13,259 bases of DNA, from assembly GCA_026398575.1 (NCBI GenBank), contig JAPLSP010000736.1:1-13259 (forward strand). Reading direction: 5' to 3'. The number at the start of each line of letters is the position of its first letter. The stretch's first letter is position 1. Shown piece by piece: positions 6,911-13,259 of the stretch. This DNA is from Candidatus Sumerlaeota bacterium. GTDB lineage: Bacteria; Sumerlaeota; Sumerlaeia; JADFCT01. Below the pieces are notes generated by a model. That model did not search any database, was not told the DNA's origin, and saw nothing but the letters and a program-made list of their open reading frames with translations. Position numbers and translations under genes: made by a program.

Positions 6911-8168
6911 ATCGAATGCGCATGACCGCCAAGCAGACAAGGCCTTTATAGAACAGATGCGACACAAGCGCCTGTTCGTGGCGCTCCTTGCCGCCTTCGC
7001 GCTCTTCTTTTTTAACGGATGCACCTATATCCTATTTCCGAGTAACGTTCGTCCGTACAATCCAGCCCAACAACCCGATCGCTCCCAGGAAGCCATGGCC
7101 GCCGTCGCGCTGGCCCAAGAACTCCGCCAGACGATATCCGAAGATGCTTATATCTATCGCATTCATCCCACCGATGTCGTCGAAATCAAGGTCATGGATT
7201 ACGAGAAATTCAATCTGACCACGCGCGTGGGCATCAGCGGCAAGATCAACTTCTACCCCTTGGGCGAAATCCAGGCAGCGGGTCTGACGCAAGTCCAACT
7301 GGAAACAGCCATCAAGAAGGGATTGGAAGGGAAGTATCTCAAGAACCCCAATGTCATCGTGACCGTCAGCGAGGCTAAATCCCAGAATATCACCGTCCTC
7401 GGCGAAGTGCACTCGCCTGGCAAGCAGGCCATCTGGGGCGAGGTCACCCTGCTCGATGTCCTCGCACAGGCTGGAGGGGTGAACCCAACCGCCAGCAACA
7501 TCGCCTACCTCACCCGCGCGAATACCAAGGGCGCCGGGGCCGTCGCGCAGCTGATGGCGGAAAATAAACTGACTAGCAGTACGGTTGCTGGTGGGGCCGC
7601 CAGCACGACTGCTGGCGTGGCGGCGGAGAGAATCAAGTCCGCCGCCCCCATCACTACTGAGTCGCTCTTCGCGCAGACAAAGGTCTTCCGCATTTACCTG
7701 GCAGGGCTTCTGCAGCGCGGTGAACGCGACTGGGACATCCCGCTTCAGCCCGGCGATGTCCTCAACTTCCCCCCGGCTGGCTTCGTCCACGTCTCCGGGT
7801 CAGGCATTGAGAAGCCGGGCACATATCCGCTCGCCTTCCAGCCTAAAACTCTGTCTCAGATTATTGATGAGGCGGGAGGCATTACCATGGGAGCGGACCG
7901 CAGAATTATCATCGGCCGCCCCTTTGCCAAAGATAGCAACAAACTCGATCTCTTTTGGATCAACATTAGACAGGCCCGCAAGGATGCGCAATACGATATC
8001 GCCATAGAGCCGGGGGATCGCATCGCCGTAATCCCCTCTCCCATCATGCAAACCGTTTCGGCGATCCAGGAGTTCGCAAAGGGATTGGCTTTCGGATATA
8101 GCCCGAAGAAGTTTCCGGAATGGAGCACAGGATTTGGGACGAACACGGGAACTGCTCGGCCGTACTAA
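6903..8168 (+). CDS. Wza-like polysaccharide export outer-membrane lipoprotein
   Basis: 421 residues. A signal peptide with hydrophobic core LFVALLAAFALFFF ends in a lipobox FNGC, so Cys40 would be lipidated. A Poly_export domain follows (about 70-160, with DVVEIKVMDYEKFN), then two SLBB/soluble-ligand repeats: ITVLGEVHSPGKQAIWG near 170 and VHVSGSGIEKPGTYPL near 300. These are the elements of the Wza channel that carries polymer across the outer membrane together with the kinase encoded upstream. Between the SLBB units is an Ala/Thr/Ser-rich insert (about 208-250) that looks flexible. The ATG at 6903 overlaps the previous gene and has GGGGGA upstream; the in-frame ATG at 6957 would give a more typical 22-residue signal peptide but lacks a good ribosome site. 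The C-terminal outer-membrane helix is not obvious. Confidence 0.9.
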   Translation: MHESNAHDRQADKAFIEQMRHKRLFVALLAAFALFFFNGCTYILFPSNVRPYNPAQQPDRSQEAMAAVALAQELRQTISEDAYIYRIHPTDVVEIKVMDYEKFNLTTRVGISGKINFYPLGEIQAAGLTQVQLETAIKKGLEGKYLKNPNVIVTVSEAKSQNITVLGEVHSPGKQAIWGEVTLLDVLAQAGGVNPTASNIAYLTRANTKGAGAVAQLMAENKLTSSTVAGGAASTTAGVAAERIKSAAPITTESLFAQTKVFRIYLAGLLQRGERDWDIPLQPGDVLNFPPAGFVHVSGSGIEKPGTYPLAFQPKTLSQIIDEAGGITMGADRRIIIGRPFAKDSNKLDLFWINIRQARKDAQYDIAIEPGDRIAVIPSPIMQTVSAIQEFAKGLAFGYSPKKFPEWSTGFGTNTGTARPY

Positions 8169-8176
8169 ATTCATGC

Positions 8177-8246
8177 AGTCTGTGCAAGTCCGTGCAAGTC
8201 TGTGCCAGTCCGTTCCAGTCCGTGCAAGTCCGTGCCAGTCTGTGCA
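8177..8246 (+). repeat. Tandem array of seven 10-bp units
   Basis: Seven consecutive decamers of consensus AGTCYGTGCM, starting 8 bp after the stop codon of the export-protein gene. Units vary at the fifth base (C/T) and the last base (A/C), with one unit reading AGTCCGTTCC. The array spans 70 nt with two further bases of an eighth unit. It has no spacers and is not a CRISPR. Open frames through it are repeat translations, not genes. Confidence 0.9.
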
Positions 8247-8433
8247 AGAATGGCAAGTTCGTATTGAGCGTGTCGCGCAGTCATCTGAAAAATTCCCGGC
8301 TTAATTCCCTGCTTCAATCATGGCAGGAATTGGCAAGGGGCGAAGCCTAAGCAGAATTCTTAAGGAAATCGTGGTGGAAACAGGCGCTGCTGCCAAAGGA
8401 TTTGAATCAGTTAGGGTTAGGCGTATAACGATG

Positions 8434-8535
8434 AAGTCACCACAGAGACACCGAGGCACAGAGAAATTCACAAAGAGCATTTTTCATGCATTAATGGATG
8501 CATTTCTCTGTGCCTCGGTGTCTCTGTGGTGACTT
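8434..8535. repeat. Perfect 34-bp inverted repeat with 34-nt loop (MITE/REP-like)
   Basis: The arms at 8434-8467 and 8502-8535 are exact reverse complements; their core is CACAGAGACACCGAGGCACA. The loop (8468-8501) is AT-rich. A second, outer inverted repeat TATAACGAT (8424-8432) / ATCGTTATA (8570-8578) may mark a larger element. Sequences of the type 'accacagagacac.gaggcacagag' recur in intergenic DNA of many environmental bacteria, so this is probably a dispersed non-coding repeat. The RNA hairpin would be very stable and could attenuate transcription between the export gene and the downstream part of the operon. Confidence 0.85.
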
Positions 8536-8656
8536 TATTACAATTGGCTAAAGGATTACTGTTTGTGCAATCGTTATAAGTCTTCTGGCTGTATCTATTT
8601 CAATAGCTTGGTATTATACTCCATGCAATTTTGCATCCCATTCAGGGGCTCCAAAA

Positions 8657-9304
8657 ATGCGAATATGCAAAGCCTCTGCAACAAATAGTCTTTGCATATT
8701 CCGCGGCCAATTTCATTTTTGGAAGGGCATGTCCCGAAAGAGAAAACTCATCGTATTCCTGATCGCATTCGCCCTAACCCTGATTCTGATGGCCTTTCTC
8801 GCGTGGTGGTGGATGTATACCCACCCTTATATGATCACCCGCTTCCTTGAGAACTCACAGCCGCCTGAAAAAGTTGATCTCATTGTTGTTATCAGTGGCG
8901 ATGACATCCCCCGTCTCGCCAAAGCGGCAGAGCTCTACAAGTCAGGCTATGCGCCCAAAGTTCTTCTGTCAGATTTCGACTGCAGGCAAGTGCATCAATT
9001 CTCTACAGTGAATTTGATTCCCTATGACGATCTCATTGTCACGACAGGAGGCTCTGGCACAATTGGCAACGCCACCTATTCCGCTCCGCAGATTCGTGCC
9101 TGTGGCGCCCGGTCCGTCATCCTCGTCACCTCATGGTACCATTCGCATCGTGCGCTCCAGACATTCCGCCACGTCATGCCCGATGTCCGTTTCATCTCGG
9201 TCCCCACGCGCCGCGCTTCCTGGCCCGTGACCCGCGAAGCGCTCAATCTCGAATTTCGGAAACTCTGTTACTACGCCATCGCATACCGGATTTCGCCATT
9301 TTGA
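8657..9304 (+). CDS. YdcF/ElyC-like membrane protein (DUF218)
   Basis: 215 residues. One transmembrane helix (about 31-53, rich in Leu/Ile/Phe and ending AWWWMY) follows a basic SRKRK stretch, which places the rest of the protein on the periplasmic side. The soluble part is a DUF218 domain: DLIVVISGDD near 73, AAELYKSGYAPKVLLSD near 90, TTGGSGTIGNATYSA near 130, VILVTSWYHSHRAL near 155 and a final VPTRR. The reaction of this family is not established; E. coli relatives SanA and ElyC affect envelope integrity and precursor handling, and DUF218 genes are common in polysaccharide clusters. The ATG at 8657 has AGGGG with an 8-nt spacer. The ATG at 8729 (MSRKRKL) gives a more typical N-terminus, but GGAAGGG is almost touching it. 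The stop lies 22 nt before wecB. Confidence 0.82.
   Translation: MRICKASATNSLCIFRGQFHFWKGMSRKRKLIVFLIAFALTLILMAFLAWWWMYTHPYMITRFLENSQPPEKVDLIVVISGDDIPRLAKAAELYKSGYAPKVLLSDFDCRQVHQFSTVNLIPYDDLIVTTGGSGTIGNATYSAPQIRACGARSVILVTSWYHSHRALQTFRHVMPDVRFISVPTRRASWPVTREALNLEFRKLCYYAIAYRISPF
8661..8701. repeat. 12-bp inverted repeat at the start of the YdcF-like gene
   Basis: GAATATGCAAAG (8661-8672) and CTTTGCATATTC (8690-8701) are perfect reverse complements separated by 17 nt. They lie between the two possible start codons (8657 and 8729) of the YdcF-like gene. The repeat may be an operator or an mRNA hairpin, and it argues mildly that 8657-8728 is leader rather than coding. Confidence 0.6.
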
Positions 9305-9326
9305 AAAGGGCTGACTTTCTGATCTC

Positions 9327-10526
9327 ATGAAAAAGAAAATCTCCTTCATCTTTGGAACGCGGCCCGAGGCAATCAAGCTTTGCCCTTTGATCCTCGCCAT
9401 GCGGGATCACCCCGATCTTGAGCCGCATGTATGCGTTACCGGCCAGCACCGCCAAATGCTGGACCAAGTGCTGGAAGTCTTTGGCATTGCCCCCGATGTC
9501 GATCTCGCCCTGATGCGGCATAATCAGACTTTGGGTGAACTGACCTCGCGAGCCATCGCCGCGATTGATGCATATTTGGGTGAACACAAGCCCGGCATGA
9601 TATTGGTTCAGGGCGATACGACCACCGTCTTCTGTGCCGCGCTCTGTGCTTTCTACCACAAGATACCTGTCGGCCATGTCGAAGCCGGTCTGCGCACCTG
9701 GAACAAGCATTCCCCCTTCCCCGAAGAAATGAACCGCGTTCTGGCCACGCGCTTGGCGGATCTCCATTTTGCGCCAACCAATACTTCGCGTGATAATTTG
9801 TTGAAAGAAGGCGTCCCGGCGGATCGCATTTTTGTCACGGGCAACACGGTGATTGATGCTTTGTTCATTGCCCTGAAGAAGATCAAGGCCAATCCACCCG
9901 ATATTCCTGGCTTGCCACAGCATCTGATGAATGGTAGTTCGGACAAGCCTTTGGTTCTGATCACTGGCCATCGCCGTGAAAACTTTGGCGGAGGATTTGA
10001 AAACATCTGCCACGCGATCGCCGAACTGGCCCGTCGTTTCCCAGACGCCCATTTTGTTTATCCCGTCCACCTCAATCCCAACGTCCGGGAACCGGTCGCC
10101 CGCATTCTCGGACAAATAAAGAATGACCCATCCACAATCCACACTCCGCAATCCGCACTCCGCAATCCGCAATCCACAACCACGAACGTCCACCTGATTG
10201 ATCCACTCAGCTATCTTCCTTTCGTCGCCATGATGAATCGTGCAACGCTAGTTCTGACCGATTCGGGCGGCGTGCAAGAGGAGGCCCCCAGTCTGGGCAA
10301 GCCGGTATTGGTCATGCGCGATACGACCGAGCGCCCCGAGGCTGTCGAGATGGGCACGGTCAAGCTGGTCGGCACCGACGCGGAAGCCATTATCGGCAAC
10401 GTCTCCACACTGCTAACCGACCGCGCCGCCTACGACGCCATGGCCAATGCCGTCAATCCTTACGGCGATGGTCAATCCGTTGGCCGGATTATCGCCATCT
10501 GCGCCCAGAACTTGGCTGGAAAGTAG
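9327..10526 (+). CDS. wecB: UDP-N-acetylglucosamine 2-epimerase (non-hydrolysing)
   Basis: 399 residues. It interconverts UDP-GlcNAc and UDP-ManNAc in the cytoplasm, supplying ManNAc-type sugars for surface polysaccharide. Family landmarks are present: GTRPEAIKL with Lys17, QGDTTT with Asp97, HVEAGLR with Glu119, PEEMNR with Glu133, TGHRRENFG with His215, then YPVHLNPNVREPV, LTDSGGVQEEAPSLGKPVLV and NPYGDG. These correspond to E. coli WecB Lys15, Asp95, Glu117, Glu131 and His213, at a constant offset of two. Compared with my recollection of E. coli WecB, residues 267-287 (21 aa) are extra. They fall between the ILGQIKN helix end and the LIDPLSYLPF strand and are encoded mostly by a 7-bp tandem repeat. 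The reading frame is kept and all catalytic residues remain. No strong ribosome site is seen close to the ATG. Confidence 0.95.
   Translation: MKKKISFIFGTRPEAIKLCPLILAMRDHPDLEPHVCVTGQHRQMLDQVLEVFGIAPDVDLALMRHNQTLGELTSRAIAAIDAYLGEHKPGMILVQGDTTTVFCAALCAFYHKIPVGHVEAGLRTWNKHSPFPEEMNRVLATRLADLHFAPTNTSRDNLLKEGVPADRIFVTGNTVIDALFIALKKIKANPPDIPGLPQHLMNGSSDKPLVLITGHRRENFGGGFENICHAIAELARRFPDAHFVYPVHLNPNVREPVARILGQIKNDPSTIHTPQSALRNPQSTTTNVHLIDPLSYLPFVAMMNRATLVLTDSGGVQEEAPSLGKPVLVMRDTTERPEAVEMGTVKLVGTDAEAIIGNVSTLLTDRAAYDAMANAVNPYGDGQSVGRIIAICAQNLAGK
10130..10178 (+). repeat. Tandem array of seven 7-bp units inside wecB
   Basis: Seven heptamers of consensus MTCCRCA (ATCCACA, ATCCACA, CTCCGCA, ATCCGCA, CTCCGCA, ATCCGCA, ATCCACA) occupy 49 nt within the epimerase gene. 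Read on the plus strand they encode HTPQSALRNPQS-like peptide. On the minus strand they give the CGLRIAECGLRS-type translation common in mis-annotated intergenic repeats, which suggests an intergenic repeat family that entered a gene. Confidence 0.9.
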
Positions 10527-10536
10527 TCGCTCCCGG

Positions 10537-12029
10537 GTGTCCCTCGTCTCAATCCTTCTCCCGTATCTTCCCGCGCCCGCGCAAAGGGCTATTGATCGCA
10601 TCAAAGCTTCACCGCTGGGCTATCGGCTCGCTCACGGCGCCTTCTGGTCCCTCGCCGGGGCCGTCGTCTCCCGCGCCCTTGGTCTCGCCGCCTTTGTCGT
10701 GGTGGCGCGCATCCTGGGGAAGGCGGAATACGGCCAGTTCGGCATTATTCAAAGCACCGTGGGCATGTTTGGGATGTTTGCCGGGTTCGGCTTGGGCCAG
10801 ACCGCCACCAAGTATGTCGCCGAATTGCGGGAAAGGCGCCTGACCGCGCAATGGCCGGGCTGGTCGCCATGGTTACGGGTACCCTGATGGCTGGCGCCCT
10901 CTTTGTGTTTGCGCCCTGGCTCGCCACCCGAACCCTGGCTGCCCCGGAGCTCGCGCCGCTCTTGAGGGTCGGGGCGCTGATCTTGATCTTCGAGGCCATG
11001 AACGGAGCCCAGACCGGCGCGCTGGCCGGATTCGAAGCCTTCAAGACAACGGCCAAGATCAACATGTGGGCGGGTCTGGCTAATTTTCCCATGATGGCAC
11101 TGGGGGTGTACTGGGGGGGGCTCCCCGGCTGCGTATGGGCGCTGGCCGCCAATCGAACCCTGAACTGGCTGCTGAACCACCTGGCCCTCCGGCGGGAGGC
11201 ACGACGGGCGGGCATACCCTTCGTCTTGCGCGGTTCACGCGCCGAACTGGCTGTTTTGTGGCACTACAGTCTACCATGCATGCTGTGCGGCGTAATGGTA
11301 AGTCCCACCATCTGGGTTTGCAGCGCCATGCTCGTGAATCAGCCCGGGGGCTATGACCAAATGGGGATCTTCCTGGCAACGAGCGCTTTCCAGCAAATCC
11401 TCTTTTTCCTCGGAAACACACTGAGCGCTCCTCTCCTGCCGCTGCTCGCCAACCGAATCGGGCGGGAAAACGCACGCTTGGACAGGGTCAATATGCTCTC
11501 AACCTGGGCTCTGGGCGCTCTTCCCGCAGTTATTCTCTTCGGATTTCCGGAAATCGCGTCAGTGCTGTTCGGCAAGGAGTATGCCGGTTCCCAATTCAGG
11601 TACACCTTTCTCATGATGGTGTTCTGCTCAAGCATAATCATCTACAAGCAGGGCTTGGGGCGGGTGATTCTTGCACACGGGTTGATGTGGTGGGCGATGC
11701 TCAGCAATCTGGTCTGGGCAGGGATATTGATCGGCTGCACTTGGCTCCTGGTCTCAAGGGGTGCTTTCGGGTATTCTATCGCCTGGGCCGTGGCGTATGG
11801 CTTGAATACGGCACTATTCTTTCCGCTCTACATCCGCAAGCACTTGGTGCCAAGAGAAACCATTGTATCGCTGGAAGCGGGTCTGATCTGGTTGATGCTG
11901 ATCGTTGGGATGACGCTCAATTTCCTGGGTATTTCCTTCGCATGGCGGCTGGTTACAACGCCCATTATTATGTTAGTGGTGTGTTGGCTGTTTTGGCGTC
12001 TGCTCATGCACAATAGTCGCACATTATAG
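10537..12029 (+). pseudogene. Wzx-like oligosaccharide flippase, frameshifted
   Basis: Two overlapping frames together make one polysaccharide flippase of about 497 residues (MOP/MVF superfamily). The 5' part (GTG 10537 to about 10835) carries GYRLAHGAFWSLAGAVVSRA, ARILGKAEYGQFGIIQS and GLGQTATKYVAELRER, the standard first three helices. In frame it would run into an unrelated tail stopping at 10887. The rest (about 10833-12029) is in another frame; its upstream codons read KAPDRAMAGLVAMVTG, the natural continuation, and it contains about ten more hydrophobic helices. The shift is -1, so one lost base near 10835 would explain it. No slippery heptamer in the correct phase is visible, so programmed frameshifting is unlikely; this is mutation or sequence error. 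The protein would flip undecaprenyl-linked repeat units across the inner membrane. GTG 10537 follows the wecB stop by 10 nt with GGAAAG overlapping the wecB end. Confidence 0.82.
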
Positions 12030-12073
12030 CTCACACCTGAGGATGTTTGCAGTGCCAGAAAGGACTCTTTGAG

Positions 12074-13259
12074 GTGATTGAAGTGACCAACAAACAGATA
12101 TGCACGGGATGCTGCGCTTGCATGAATGTGTGCGCCAAGCGATGCATCACTATGGAAAGTGACTGTGAAGGATTCCTATATCCAAAGGTGAACAAGACAG
12201 AATGTAACAGTTGCGGACTGTGTGCAGGTGCCTGCCCCTCTCTTGATCGGAACCCAGTTTCGGTTGACAGATTTGTATCTCCCCAGGTATTTGCGGCATG
12301 GAACAAAGATCATGCAGTCCGTTTGGACAGCACTTCTGGCGGCATTTTTTCTGCACTTGCCGACAAGATGTTTGATGCTGATGGGTTTGTAGGGGGAGCC
12401 CTATACCAGAAAGACCACACCGTTTCTCACATTTTAACGAATAATCGATTCTTACTTGATGATATTAGAAGTTCCAAGTACCTTCAGAGTTATACGGGGG
12501 ATCTCTTTAGTGAGATCAGGCAGATTCTGGAAAATGATCAAAAAGTGTTGGTCTGTGCTACCCCCTGTCAGATAGCCGGCCTTTACTCTGTCTTGGGCAA
12601 AGATTATGAGAAGTTGGTGACTTGTGATTTCATCTGTGTCGGTGTCGGTTCACCGAAGGTGTTTCTGAAATACATGGATATGTTAGAGCATAGGTTTGGT
12701 GCTCGAGCAACTAAGATTAAGTTTAAGAACAAGACTTTCGGCTGGCACCGCTGTGCAACTCGAATCGATTTCGCCAATGGGAAGACTTACATTCAAGATC
12801 GTTACCATGATCCGTATATGCGTAGTCTCCTGAATGCCCATATTGTGCGTCCCTCGTGTTATGAGTGTAGATTCAAAGGGATGCCTCGACAGGCCGATAT
12901 CACCCTCGCAGACTTCTGGGGAATAGATGATCTTCATCCCGAATTGGATAACGATTGTGGTACATCTGCCGTCTTGCTGAACTCTCAGAAAGGGAAGGAG
13001 TTATTCCAATCTGCTGAAGAAACAATCATCTCGCAGGAATGTTTGCTGCGCGATGTTGCTGCCGACAATCGTGCAATAAGCCAGTCGATAGAGCACGCAC
13101 ATGATCGCGAGCGTTTCTTCTCGGATATTGACAATATGCCGTTTGCCAAAGTAGCGGACAAGCATTGTCCGCGAATAAGCCTGTTCTCAAGGCTGAAATT
13201 GCGGATTCCTGCAAGGTATCGGGATGTGGCACGAAGGGTTCTGGTTTGTCGAAAGCTAG
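12074..13259 (+). CDS. FrhB-like iron-sulfur protein (coenzyme F420 hydrogenase beta family), 3' end outside window
   Basis: At least 395 codons with no stop before the right edge. Two [4Fe-4S] ferredoxin motifs open the protein: C10-x2-C13-x2-C16-x3-C20 and C44-x2-C47-x2-C50-x3-CP54. FrhB_FdhB-type blocks follow: STSGGIFSALADKM near 85, VCATPCQIAGLYSVL near 160, CDFICVGVGSPKVFLKY near 185 and CYECRFKGMPRQADITLADF near 260. Family members with this layout occur in exopolysaccharide clusters, often beside polysaccharide pyruvyl transferases, where their redox role is unproven; F420 use should not be assumed. The start GTG 12074 gives MIEVTNKQICTGC, like relatives, with AAAGGA upstream; GTG 12083 after GAGGTG is an alternative. 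The gene lies 44 nt after the flippase and uses more A/T-ending codons than wecB or the flippase, which may indicate separate acquisition. Confidence 0.85.
   Translation, partial: MIEVTNKQICTGCCACMNVCAKRCITMESDCEGFLYPKVNKTECNSCGLCAGACPSLDRNPVSVDRFVSPQVFAAWNKDHAVRLDSTSGGIFSALADKMFDADGFVGGALYQKDHTVSHILTNNRFLLDDIRSSKYLQSYTGDLFSEIRQILENDQKVLVCATPCQIAGLYSVLGKDYEKLVTCDFICVGVGSPKVFLKYMDMLEHRFGARATKIKFKNKTFGWHRCATRIDFANGKTYIQDRYHDPYMRSLLNAHIVRPSCYECRFKGMPRQADITLADFWGIDDLHPELDNDCGTSAVLLNSQKGKELFQSAEETIISQECLLRDVAADNRAISQSIEHAHDRERFFSDIDNMPFAKVADKHCPRISLFSRLKLRIPARYRDVARRVLVCRKL

Noticed and set aside
7032..7790. 252-codon minus-strand open frame
   Set aside because: Antisense to the Poly_export/SLBB region, whose plus-strand reading is unambiguous.
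8177..8246. CRISPR array
   Set aside because: Units are only 10 bp and directly contiguous, with no spacers and no cas genes in the window.
8120..8350. 76-codon plus-strand open frame across the decamer array
   Set aside because: Begins inside the export gene and is mostly translated repeat.
9243..10193. 316-codon minus-strand open frame opposite wecB
   Set aside because: Lies antisense to a canonical epimerase with all active-site residues; its start is the translated heptamer repeat and it shows no family features.
10825..10855. Programmed -1 frameshift in the flippase
   Set aside because: No X-XXY-YYZ slippery heptamer is in the correct phase and no strong downstream structure was seen.

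Overview
The window looks like a chromosomal accessory region of a Gram-negative bacterium. Evidence for this is a Wza-type outer-membrane lipoprotein, a tyrosine autokinase of the Wzc type and a non-hydrolysing UDP-GlcNAc 2-epimerase. Three families of short dispersed repeats (a 34-bp perfect palindrome around a 'cacagagacaccgaggcaca' core, a 10-bp tandem array and a 7-bp tandem array) are of a kind I associate with Planctomycetes, Verrucomicrobia, Lentisphaerae and similar environmental genomes. That assignment is a guess from style, not a demonstrated affiliation.

Region 1 (1-2400) is the end, or an isolated part, of a lasso-peptide locus. An asparagine-synthetase-like protein with Ser instead of the catalytic Cys2 (200-2122) is followed 76 nt later by a 60-residue peptide gene (2199-2381). 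This peptide carries the complete lasso leader signature YxxPxLxxxGxxxxxT, Gly at the predicted first core position and Asp at core position 8. The first gene would be the macrolactam-forming cyclase and the second its substrate. The leader-binding protein (B1) and leader peptidase (B2) that such systems need are not in the window. The core is unusually long, with a Gly/Pro-rich tail.

Region 2 (2400-3676) is a scar. It holds a minus-strand IS66-type transposase remnant with a truncated N-terminus and an internal deletion, followed by about 470 nt without a convincing gene that leads into the next operon and contains a short palindrome.

Region 3 (3677-12029) is an exopolysaccharide/capsule export operon. 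It encodes a chain-length regulator/tyrosine autokinase, a NusG/RfaH-like elongation factor, a Wza-like export lipoprotein, a repeat-rich gap, a YdcF/DUF218 membrane protein, WecB (UDP-GlcNAc to UDP-ManNAc) and a Wzx-like flippase. Together they supply an activated sugar, flip lipid-linked repeat units, and control polymerisation and export; glycosyltransferases and polymerase are not seen and may lie downstream. Two genes appear frameshifted: the kinase just before its tyrosine-rich tail (near 6119) and the flippase near 10835. WecB carries an in-frame 21-residue insertion made largely of a 7-bp tandem repeat.

Region 4 (12074-end) is a two-[4Fe-4S] FrhB-like protein of the kind found in polysaccharide loci. 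It runs off the right edge and has a more AT-leaning codon choice than its neighbours.
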